In this document: positions 34,337 to 42,532 of the stretch, one piece after another | How positions within the stretch are numbered: position 1 is the first letter of the stretch | Layout of the letters: each line of letters begins with the position of its first letter | Source: Enterobacter huaxiensis | Lineage (GTDB): Bacteria > Pseudomonadota > Gammaproteobacteria > Enterobacterales > Enterobacteriaceae | Direction: 5' to 3' | Assembly: GCF_003594935.2 (NCBI RefSeq) | Contig: NZ_CP043342.1 | Location: 1,240,001 to 1,304,000, forward strand | Length of the DNA: 64,000 nucleotides | Translations under genes and position numbers: made by a program | Notes under the pieces: model-generated | Databases searched by the model: none | What the model was told of the DNA's origin: nothing | What the model saw: only the letters and a program-made list of their open reading frames with translations

Positions 34337-34367
34337 AGCAAACCACGTTCAACTCGCGAGCAACCCC

Positions 34368-35735
34368 TTATTTTTTCACCGCTTCGCCGTTCTGCCAGGC
34401 TTTTTGCAGCGCAGGCCAGTAGTCGCTGTTGGCTTCAATCATCTCATCCAGAATCGCTTTTGCATGTTCCATGGTCGGCACGGTGCGGTTGAGGGTGAAA
34501 GCCTGCAGCGCTTTCTCATAGCTGCCCTCGATAGTTGCTTCCACCAGCAGCTGTTCAGAGGCGAGCTGCTGTTGCAAAAGGGTCTGATGGAACAGCGGCA
34601 CCTGACCGACGCGGATCGGTTCTGGGCCTTCGGAGGTGATATAAGCGGGCACTTCCACCACCGCATCGTACGGCAGGTTGGTAATCGCGCCGCGGTTTTC
34701 CACCATCACCAGATGGCGGCTCCGCAGGTTGAACGCCAGCGAGCAGGCCACGTCGACGATAAATTCGCCGTGCACGCCAACGTGGAAGGCATCCGGTAAT
34801 ATCCCGGTGCGCTTGTACTCTTCGGCGGCCGCAAAGAGCTTTTTCTCACGCCCGTTCATCACTTCGTTGGCGCGGGTATAGTCCGGGTTCTGATGCTCCA
34901 CAATCTGGTTCGGCATCAGGTAATACTGCAGATACGGGTTCGGCAGATACTCCGGAAAGTTATCCATAATCGGCTTGATGTTGCGCCAGGTTTTTACCCA
35001 CGAAGGATCCGAGTGCTGAGGGTCGGTTTTGGCGGCGTCTTCCGTCAGCAGGCCAAACTTCGCGATATGCTTACGCAGCTCGGGCAGCTTGTCTTCGCCG
35101 TCCACCAGTACGCGGGTAAACCAGCCGAAGTGGTTCAGACCGAAGTAGTCCACCTCCAGTTTGCGGCGATCGACGCCCAGAATCGCCCCCATATTACGCA
35201 TGGCGGCCACCGGCATATCGCAGATGTTCAGCACCCGCGCATTCGGCCGCAGGCGGCGCACGCCCTCCGCGACGATCGCCGCCGGGTTGGAGTAGTTCAC
35301 AATCCAGGCCTTCTCGTGCGCGTAGCGATCCACCAGATCGATAAGCTCCACCATCGGCAGGATCGTGCGCAGGCCGTACGCCAGCCCGCCGGGCCCGCAG
35401 GTTTCCTGGCCGACCACGCCGTGACGCAGCGGGATCTTCTCGTCCTGCTCGCGCATCCTGTACTGGCCGACGCGCATCTGGGCGAAGACGAAGTGTGCGC
35501 CGCTGAAGGCCACCTCCGGGTCGCTGGTGACGGTAAATTTAATACTCTGGCTATGGTCGCGAATAACTTTCTCAACCACTGGCGCAATGGTGTTCTGACG
35601 CGCCTCGTCGATGTCATAGAGGCGGATTTCGGCCAGCGGGAAATCCTGCAGGCGCACCATCAGGCTTTTCACAATACCGGGCGTGTAGGTGCTACCGCCG
35701 CCGGCAATCGACAGAATGAATGGTGGTGTAAACAT
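34368..35735 (-). CDS. GH4 6-phospho-alpha-glucosidase (GlvA/AglB type)
   Basis: A 455-residue family 4 glycosidase. It would hydrolyse 6-phospho-alpha-glucosides such as maltose 6'-phosphate using NAD and a divalent metal through a redox elimination mechanism. The N-terminal Rossmann loop AGGGSTYTPG binds NAD; the metal cysteine is in CDMP, the motif reported for alpha- rather than beta-specific GH4 enzymes; the metal histidine is in GLNHFGW. It follows the PTS gene by 12 bases. Length is slightly above the usual 440. E. coli glvA is broken or absent in many strains; this copy is intact. Confidence 0.92.
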   Translation of the reverse strand: MFTPPFILSIAGGGSTYTPGIVKSLMVRLQDFPLAEIRLYDIDEARQNTIAPVVEKVIRDHSQSIKFTVTSDPEVAFSGAHFVFAQMRVGQYRMREQDEKIPLRHGVVGQETCGPGGLAYGLRTILPMVELIDLVDRYAHEKAWIVNYSNPAAIVAEGVRRLRPNARVLNICDMPVAAMRNMGAILGVDRRKLEVDYFGLNHFGWFTRVLVDGEDKLPELRKHIAKFGLLTEDAAKTDPQHSDPSWVKTWRNIKPIMDNFPEYLPNPYLQYYLMPNQIVEHQNPDYTRANEVMNGREKKLFAAAEEYKRTGILPDAFHVGVHGEFIVDVACSLAFNLRSRHLVMVENRGAITNLPYDAVVEVPAYITSEGPEPIRVGQVPLFHQTLLQQQLASEQLLVEATIEGSYEKALQAFTLNRTVPTMEHAKAILDEMIEANSDYWPALQKAWQNGEAVKK

Positions 35736-35747
35736 CTTTAGCTCCTT

Positions 35748-37292
35748 TCAGAGAAACGTCTCAACGGCTTCTCGCATTTTTTTGACGTGCAGCCCGTAGA
35801 CCACCTGAACGTTGTTACCTTGTTTGATAATCCCTTTCGCGCCGGTCGCCTTCAGCCGCGGCTCGTCGATGATGGCGACGTCTTTTACCGTGACGCGTAA
35901 GCGGGTGTAGCAGTTATCCACCACCTCAATGTTCTCCCGCCCGCCCAGGCCCACGACGATGGATTCGCCCAGCCCGTCGTTATTGCCTTTGGCCTGGTAC
36001 TCCTGCTTGCTGTAGAGGCGCGTCTCCTTATCGTCATCTTCACGGCCTGGCGTCTTCATGTTGAAGCGCAGGATCAGGAAGCGGAACACCACGAAGTAGA
36101 GGGCAAACATGATCAGCCCGACCACGATGTACATCGGCCAGTTGGACTTCTCCGTGCCGAGCGGCAGGTTGTAGAGGATGAAGTCGATAATCCCGTTGGC
36201 GCCGATGGCGTGCACGCCAAGCAGCGAGAACAGCATCATGCCGATGCCGGTCAGCACCGCGTGCACCACGAAGAGCAGCGGGGCGACGAACAGGAAGGAA
36301 AACTCAATCGGTTCGGTCACGCCGACCAGCAGCGAGGTCAGCGCCGCCGGGATCAGAATGGCTTTCGCAATGGCTTTACGCTCCGGCTTTGCGGTCATAT
36401 ACATCGCCAGCGCCGCCGCAGGCAGGCCGAACATTTTGCTGATGCCGCGGGCGTCCCACACCACGGTGCTGCTGAGCTGCTTCACGTCCGGGCAGGCCAT
36501 CTCGGCGAAGTAGATGTTGCGCGCGCCCTGATAGGTCGCCCCACACACCTCCTGCGTGCCGCCCAGCTCGGTATAGAGGAACGGCGTATAAACCAGATGG
36601 TGAAGGCCGGTGGGGACCAGAATGCGTTCCAGGAAACCGTAGATCGCCACGCCAAAGGGTCCGGAACCTTTTATCGCCAGCGCTAAGGTACTGATACCGT
36701 GCTGCGCGAATGGCCAGAGTTCGCTCATCACCACGCCGAGCAGCATAGAGACGGGGAGCATGACGATGGCGACAAAGCAGTGGCCGGAGTAAATCGCCAT
36801 CGCGCCGTTAAACTGTACGCCGGAGTATTTGTTATAGAGATACCCGGACAGCGCCCCGGTGAGGATCCCGGCGAACACGCCCATCTCCAGCACCTGCACG
36901 CCCAGCACCATGCTTTGCCCGGCTGCCTTCATCTGGTCCGCAGGCGCCAGCGCGCCCTGCAGCTGCAGCGTCACGTTCATGGCGTTGATAAACACCACGA
37001 AGGTCACCAGACCGATCAGCGCCGCGTAGCCTTTATCCCGCGTGGCCAGGCCAATCGGAATGCCGACGGCAAACACCAGCGCCAGATTAACCAGCACCGA
37101 CACGGCAGATTTGGCAATCAGCTGGCCGATATTCTGAATAAGGGGATGCCCAAGAAACGGCAGGTACTCGGCCAGGTTGCCGTTACCCAGCACGTTACCA
37201 AAGGCGATAAACAGACCGACGATCGGTAAGATAAGTACCGGTCCGTACAATGATTTTCCGAAATTTTGTAGGGCGTTCACGGCTCGTTTCAT
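35748..37292 (-). CDS. PTS EIICB, alpha-glucoside (maltose/glucose type)
   Basis: A 514-residue permease. The EIIC domain comes first (about 1-400, ten or so membrane segments, GVTEPIEFSFLFVAP motif of the glucose superfamily), then EIIB with the phosphorylated Cys461 in VDNCYTRLRVTV. No EIIA is fused, so Crr would donate phosphate. It resembles GlvC/AglA/MalB alpha-glucoside carriers, fitting the phospho-alpha-glucosidase next to it. The start at 37292 (MKRAVNALQNFGK) has AGAGAG seven bases upstream; an in-frame ATG at 37319 is less likely. Confidence 0.92.
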   Translation of the reverse strand: MKRAVNALQNFGKSLYGPVLILPIVGLFIAFGNVLGNGNLAEYLPFLGHPLIQNIGQLIAKSAVSVLVNLALVFAVGIPIGLATRDKGYAALIGLVTFVVFINAMNVTLQLQGALAPADQMKAAGQSMVLGVQVLEMGVFAGILTGALSGYLYNKYSGVQFNGAMAIYSGHCFVAIVMLPVSMLLGVVMSELWPFAQHGISTLALAIKGSGPFGVAIYGFLERILVPTGLHHLVYTPFLYTELGGTQEVCGATYQGARNIYFAEMACPDVKQLSSTVVWDARGISKMFGLPAAALAMYMTAKPERKAIAKAILIPAALTSLLVGVTEPIEFSFLFVAPLLFVVHAVLTGIGMMLFSLLGVHAIGANGIIDFILYNLPLGTEKSNWPMYIVVGLIMFALYFVVFRFLILRFNMKTPGREDDDKETRLYSKQEYQAKGNNDGLGESIVVGLGGRENIEVVDNCYTRLRVTVKDVAIIDEPRLKATGAKGIIKQGNNVQVVYGLHVKKMREAVETFL

Positions 37293-37402
37293 GGTTTTCT
37301 CTCTTTGTGAACCGCGCACTCGGGGTGCGTCTCAGGCTTAAAATTAGCAGGCGGCAGGCGAGTTTATCCATCTATCTTCTTGTTTTAAAAACAAATGACG
37401 TG

Positions 37403-37422
37403 AAAGGTAACATGTAACCTTT
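37403..37422. promoter_or_regulatory. Candidate operator of the alpha-glucoside operon
   Basis: AAAGGTAACATGTAACCTTT is an imperfect dyad centred at 37412.5, about 120 bases upstream of the PTS start. GTAACATG recurs in part at 37439 (TAACATGG). It is the best candidate for binding by the nearby RpiR regulator, though this is inference. Confidence 0.4.
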
Positions 37423-37427
37423 GAGGG

Positions 37428-37443
37428 TGTGATCGGTGTAACA
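37428..37443. promoter_or_regulatory. Candidate cAMP-CRP site
   Basis: TGTGA-N6-TAACA differs from the CRP consensus TGTGA-N6-TCACA at one core position. Catabolite control of an alpha-glucoside PTS is expected. Confidence 0.45.
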
Positions 37444-37578
37444 TGGCGCTCAATCCCGCACGTCAGGATTTGCGAGAACTCTTCCAGATTCTCAAATTGG
37501 ACTTTTTGTATTAATGAAACTTGCGGATAATACTTATCCGGACGACGACCAACAGGCTCCACGGGCCAGGGACAAAGG

Positions 37579-40500
37579 ATGAAACCGTTTCGCTTAGCCG
37601 CGCTCTCTCTCGCGCTACTTACCACGTTTACGCTTGCCGGCTGTGATAACAGCGACGACAAGCCTCAGGCCGCCGCTCCTGCGGCATCGACCGCAGCAGA
37701 GCAGAAAACGCCGGTAAAACCCGACGCAGAGAAGCTGGCTAAACTGGCAGCCCAGAGCCAGGGCAAAGAGCTGACACTGCTGGACACCTCGGAAGTGCAG
37801 CTTGACGGCGCCGCAACGCTGGTGCTGACATTCTCTGTTCCGCTCAATCCCGATCAGGATTTCGCGAAGACGGTGCACGTGGTGGATAAGAAAAACGGCA
37901 AAGTGGACGGGGCATGGGAACTTGCGCCCAACCTCAAAGAGCTGCGCCTGCGCCATCTGGAGCCAAACCGTAATCTGGTCGTCACCGTTGATCGTGGCCT
38001 GCAGGCGCTGAACAAAGCGACCTTCGGCATTGATTATGAAAAAGCCCTGACCACCCGGGACGTTGAACCCATGGTCGGCTTCGCCAGCCGCGGTTCGCTG
38101 CTGCCGGGCAAGGTGGTGGAAGGCCTGCCGGTGATGGCGCTCAACGTCAACAACGTGGACGTGAATTTCTACCGCGTGAAGCCGGAGTCGCTGGCCTCGT
38201 TTGTCAGCCAGTGGGAATACCGTAATGCGCTGACTAACTGGGAGTCAGACAACCTGCTGAAGATGGCGGAACTGGTTTACACCGGCCGTTTCGACCTCAA
38301 TCCGGCGCGCAACACGCGTGAAAAATTGCTGTTGCCCCTGAAGGATATTAAACCGCTCCAGCAGTCCGGCGTTTATATCGCGGTCATGAACCAGGCCGGG
38401 CACTACAGCTACAGTAACGCCGCAACGCTCTTTACCCTGAGCGATATCGGGCTCTCCGCTCACCGCTATCATAACCGCCTGGACATCTTCACCCAGAGCC
38501 TGGAAAACGGTGCAGCACAGTCCGGCGTGACCGTAACGCTGCTGAATGACAAAGGCCAGACCCTTGCCGAGGCGAACAGCGATGCGGACGGCCATGCAAA
38601 GCTTGAGACCGACAAAGAAGCGGCGCTGATTCTGGCCAGCAAAGATGGCCAGACCACGCTGCTTGACCTCAAGCTACCGGCTCTTGACCTGGCGGAGTTC
38701 GATATTGCCGGCAGCCCTGGCTACAGCAAACAGTTCTTTATGTTTGGCCCACGCGATCTCTATCGCCCGGGAGAAACGGTGATCCTTAACGGTCTGCTGC
38801 GCGACAGCGACGGTAAGCCACTTCCCGATCAGCCCGTGAAGCTTGACGTGCTGCGCCCGGACGGGCAGGTGGCGCGTACCCTCGTGGTTCAGCCTGAAAA
38901 TGGTCTCTATCGCTTTAACTATCCGCTAGATAGCGGCGCGCAGACCGGCATGTGGCATGTCCGCGCCAATACCGGCGATAACCTGCAGCGTCTGTGGGAC
39001 TTCCACGTCGAAGATTTTATGCCGGAGCGTATGGCGCTCAACCTGACCGGACAAAAAGCGCCGGTTTCACCGCAGGATGAGGTCGACTTTAACGTGGTGG
39101 GGTACTACCTGTACGGCGCCCCGGCGAACGGCAATTCTCTGCAGGGCCAGCTCTTCCTGCGCCCGCTTCGTGAAGCGGTCACTGCGCTGCCGGGCTTCCA
39201 GTTTGGTGATATCGCCGAAGAGAACCTGAGCCGCAGCCTGGATGAAGTGCAGCTAACCCTCGACGAGCAGGGGCGCGGACAGGTTACCACCGAAAGCCAG
39301 TGGAAAGAGGTGCACTCACCGCTGCAGCTGATCCTGCAGGCCAGCCTGCTGGAGTCCGGCGGCCGTCCGGTCACGCGTCGTGCCGAGCAGGCCATCTGGC
39401 CAGCGGCAGAGCTGCCGGGTATCCGTCCTCAGTTCGCCAGTAAAGCCGTTTACGATTACCGCACCGACACTACCGTCAATCAGCCAATTGTCGACGAGAA
39501 CGGCAACGCCAGCTTCGATATCGTGTATGCCGATGCCAGCGGGGCGAAAAAAGCCGTTTCCGGGCTGCAGGTTCGCCTGATCCGCGAGCGCCGCGACTAC
39601 TTCTGGAACTGGTCTGAAAGCGACGGATGGCAGTCGCAGTTTGACCAAAAAGATCTGGTTGAAGGTGAGCAAGAGCTTAACCTTAAAGCCGATGAAACCG
39701 GCAAAGTGACCTTCCCGGTTGAATGGGGCTCATACCGTCTGGAAGTTAAAGCGCCTGATGAGATAGTCAGCAGCGTACGCTTCTGGGCCGGCTACAGCTG
39801 GCAGGATAACAGCGACGGCACCGGCGCGGCGCGCCCTGACCGCGTAACGCTTAAAATCGATAAACCGTCATACCAGCCGGGCGATACCATTCAGCTGCAT
39901 ATCGCTGCCCCGGCTGCGGGCAAAGGCTATGCGATGATCGAATCCAGCGAAGGCCCGCTGTGGTGGAAAGAGATCGACGTGCCGGCAAACGGCCTGGATC
40001 TTTCCATTCCGGTGGATAAAGCCTGGAAGCGACACGATTTGTATCTCAGCACCCTGGTGGTTCGTCCTGGCGACAAATCGAAATCCGCCACGCCGAAGCG
40101 CGCGGTCGGTCTGCTGCATCTGCCGATGGGTGATGAAAATCGTCGTCTGAACATCGCGCTGGATACCCCACAGAAAATGCGTCCGAATCAGACGTTGTCC
40201 GTGAAGGTAAAAGCCAGCGTCAAAGAAGGCGCGGTGCCGCAGAAGGTGAACGTGCTGGTTTCGGCGGTGGACAGCGGCGTGCTGAACATTACCGATTACG
40301 TCACGCCCGATCCTTGGCAGGCCTTCTTTGGCCAGAAACGTTACGGCGCGGATATCTATGATATCTACGGCCAGGTGATTGAAGGGCAGGGACGAATGGC
40401 CGCGCTGCGCTTTGGGGGCGACGGTGATGAGCTGAAGCGTGGCGGTAAGCCGCCGGTAAACCATGTCACCATTATTGCACAGCAGGCCCAGCCGGTAGCG

Positions 40501-42531
40501 CTCGACGCCAACGGTGAAGGCACCATCACGTTGCCGATTGGCGACTTCAACGGCGAGCTGCGTCTGATGGCGCAGGCGTGGACGGAGGATGATTTCGGCA
40601 GCAGCGAGAGCAAGGTGGTTGTCGCCGCACCGGTGATTGCCGAACTCAACACGCCGCGCTTCCTGGCAAGCGGCGATACCTCCAGGCTGACGCTGGATCT
40701 AACCAACCTGACCGACCAGCCGCAAACGCTGAACGTGGCCCTCACCACGAGCGGAAAACTGTCGCTGGAAGGCGCACAGCCGCAGCCCGTACAGCTCCCG
40801 CCGGGCGCACGCAGCACGATGTTCATTCCGGTGCGAGCCCTTGAAGGTTATGGCGACGGTGAAGTGACCGCGCAGGTGACGGGTCTTCAGCTTCCGGGCG
40901 AGACGTTCACTCCGCAGCAGAAGAGCTGGAAGATTGGCGTACGTCCGGCATTCCCGGCACAAACGGTAAACACCGGCGCCATGCTGAACCCGGGCGAATC
41001 CTGGACCGCACCGGTACAGCATAGCAACGGTTTCTCACCTGCCACGCTGCAGGGACAGCTGCTGCTGAGCGGCAAACCGCCGTTGAACCTGGCGCGCTAC
41101 ATTCGTGAACTGCAGGCCTATCCTTACGGCTGTCTTGAGCAGACGACCAGCGGCCTGTTCCCGTCGCTCTACACCAACGCGGCGCAGCTGACGGCGCTGG
41201 GCATCAAAGGTGACACGGATGATAAACGCCGTGCGGCCATTGATATCGGTATCTCTCGTCTGCTGCAAATGCAGCGTGACGACGGCGGTTTCGCCCTGTG
41301 GGATAAAAACGGCCCGGAAGAGTACTGGCTCACCGCCTACGTGACCGATTTCCTGGTGCGCGCGGGCGAGCAGGGCTACAGCGTTCCCGCCGACGCGGTG
41401 AACAACGCCAACAGCCGTCTGCTGCGCTATCTGCAGGACCCGGGCATGATGTCCATCCGCTACAGCGACGACACCCAGGCCAGCAAGTTTGCGGTGCAGG
41501 CCTATGCTTCACTGGTGCTGGCGCGCCAGCAGAAAGCACCGCTGGGCGCGCTGCGTGAAATCTGGGATCGCCACGGTCAGGCGGCGTCCGGTCTGCCATT
41601 GATGCAGCTGGGCATGGCGCTGAAACTGATGGGCGACGCCCCGCGCAGCCAGCAGGCGCTGGATCTGGCGCTTAAAACGCCGCGCAGCGACAGCAAAAAC
41701 TGGATGGCCGATTACGGCAGCACGCTTCGCGACAACGCGCTGATGCTCTCCCTGCTGGAAGAGTACAAACTGCTGCCGGACGCGCAAAACGCGCTGCTGA
41801 ACGCCCTGTCTGAAGAGGCATTCAGCCAGCGCTGGCTGTCAACGCAGGAGAGCAACGCGCTGTTCCTGGCCGGACGTTCTCTGCAAAGCTTATCGGGCGC
41901 GTGGCAGGCAACGACCAGCCTCTCAGAACAGGCGCTGAGCGGCGATAAATCGCAGGTGCAAAACGTTAACGGTGACCAGCTTGGCGCGCTGCAGGTGACT
42001 AACACCGGTACAGCGCCGCTGTGGGTACGCCTCGACAGCACCGGTTACCCGGAATATGCGCCTCAGCCAGCCTCTAACGTGCTGCAGGTTGAGCGTCATA
42101 TCCTCGCAACCGACGGCAGCAGCAGGTCACTCTCTTCCCTGAAGAGCGGTGAGCTGGTGCTGGTGTGGCTCGAAGTGAAAGCCAGCCAGAACGTGCCGGA
42201 TGCGCTGGTGGTGGATCTCCTCCCTGCGGGCCTGGAGCTGGAAAACCAGAATCTGGCCAGCAGCAGCGCCAGCCTGCAGGACAGCGGCAGCGAAGTGCAA
42301 AATCTGCTCAGCCAGATGCAGCAGGCGGACATTCAGCATATGGAATTCCGCGATGACCGCTTCGTGGCGGCAGTGCCTGTTAACGAAGGCCAGCCGGTCA
42401 CGCTGGTCTATCTGGCGCGCGCCGTAACGCCGGGAACCTATCAGGTGCCGGTGCCAATGGTGGAATCAATGTACGTTCCGCAGTGGCGGGCAACGGGTGC
42501 GGCCAGCGGCCCGCTGATTGTTGTTCCGTAA
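37579..42531 (+). CDS. yfhM: Bacterial alpha-2-macroglobulin YfhM
   Basis: A 1650-residue lipoprotein (E. coli 1653). The signal peptide ends in the lipobox TLAGC (Cys21), so it is anchored by lipid in the periplasm. Many macroglobulin-like domains lead to the reactive thioester motif CLEQ at Cys1185, inside the helical thioester domain (YPYGCLEQTTSGLFPSLY). It traps attacking proteases by bait cleavage and covalent capture. It lies one base upstream of pbpC, whose PBP1C product is thought to repair peptidoglycan breached by predators or host defence. Confidence 0.97.
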   Translation: MKPFRLAALSLALLTTFTLAGCDNSDDKPQAAAPAASTAAEQKTPVKPDAEKLAKLAAQSQGKELTLLDTSEVQLDGAATLVLTFSVPLNPDQDFAKTVHVVDKKNGKVDGAWELAPNLKELRLRHLEPNRNLVVTVDRGLQALNKATFGIDYEKALTTRDVEPMVGFASRGSLLPGKVVEGLPVMALNVNNVDVNFYRVKPESLASFVSQWEYRNALTNWESDNLLKMAELVYTGRFDLNPARNTREKLLLPLKDIKPLQQSGVYIAVMNQAGHYSYSNAATLFTLSDIGLSAHRYHNRLDIFTQSLENGAAQSGVTVTLLNDKGQTLAEANSDADGHAKLETDKEAALILASKDGQTTLLDLKLPALDLAEFDIAGSPGYSKQFFMFGPRDLYRPGETVILNGLLRDSDGKPLPDQPVKLDVLRPDGQVARTLVVQPENGLYRFNYPLDSGAQTGMWHVRANTGDNLQRLWDFHVEDFMPERMALNLTGQKAPVSPQDEVDFNVVGYYLYGAPANGNSLQGQLFLRPLREAVTALPGFQFGDIAEENLSRSLDEVQLTLDEQGRGQVTTESQWKEVHSPLQLILQASLLESGGRPVTRRAEQAIWPAAELPGIRPQFASKAVYDYRTDTTVNQPIVDENGNASFDIVYADASGAKKAVSGLQVRLIRERRDYFWNWSESDGWQSQFDQKDLVEGEQELNLKADETGKVTFPVEWGSYRLEVKAPDEIVSSVRFWAGYSWQDNSDGTGAARPDRVTLKIDKPSYQPGDTIQLHIAAPAAGKGYAMIESSEGPLWWKEIDVPANGLDLSIPVDKAWKRHDLYLSTLVVRPGDKSKSATPKRAVGLLHLPMGDENRRLNIALDTPQKMRPNQTLSVKVKASVKEGAVPQKVNVLVSAVDSGVLNITDYVTPDPWQAFFGQKRYGADIYDIYGQVIEGQGRMAALRFGGDGDELKRGGKPPVNHVTIIAQQAQPVALDANGEGTITLPIGDFNGELRLMAQAWTEDDFGSSESKVVVAAPVIAELNTPRFLASGDTSRLTLDLTNLTDQPQTLNVALTTSGKLSLEGAQPQPVQLPPGARSTMFIPVRALEGYGDGEVTAQVTGLQLPGETFTPQQKSWKIGVRPAFPAQTVNTGAMLNPGESWTAPVQHSNGFSPATLQGQLLLSGKPPLNLARYIRELQAYPYGCLEQTTSGLFPSLYTNAAQLTALGIKGDTDDKRRAAIDIGISRLLQMQRDDGGFALWDKNGPEEYWLTAYVTDFLVRAGEQGYSVPADAVNNANSRLLRYLQDPGMMSIRYSDDTQASKFAVQAYASLVLARQQKAPLGALREIWDRHGQAASGLPLMQLGMALKLMGDAPRSQQALDLALKTPRSDSKNWMADYGSTLRDNALMLSLLEEYKLLPDAQNALLNALSEEAFSQRWLSTQESNALFLAGRSLQSLSGAWQATTSLSEQALSGDKSQVQNVNGDQLGALQVTNTGTAPLWVRLDSTGYPEYAPQPASNVLQVERHILATDGSSRSLSSLKSGELVLVWLEVKASQNVPDALVVDLLPAGLELENQNLASSSASLQDSGSEVQNLLSQMQQADIQHMEFRDDRFVAAVPVNEGQPVTLVYLARAVTPGTYQVPVPMVESMYVPQWRATGAASGPLIVVP

Positions 42532-42532
42532 T

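Larger units (their letters stand above)
37293..37578. other. Divergent interval between the alpha-glucoside PTS gene and yfhM
   Basis: No gene is credible in this interval. It contains an inverted repeat at 37403-37422 and a CRP-like site at 37428-37443, both listed separately, and would hold the promoters of both divergent genes. Confidence 0.7.

Noticed and set aside
34893..35741. Open frame on the plus strand opposite the GH4 glucosidase
   Set aside because: The glucosidase frame carries all GH4 motifs; the opposite frame is a coding shadow.
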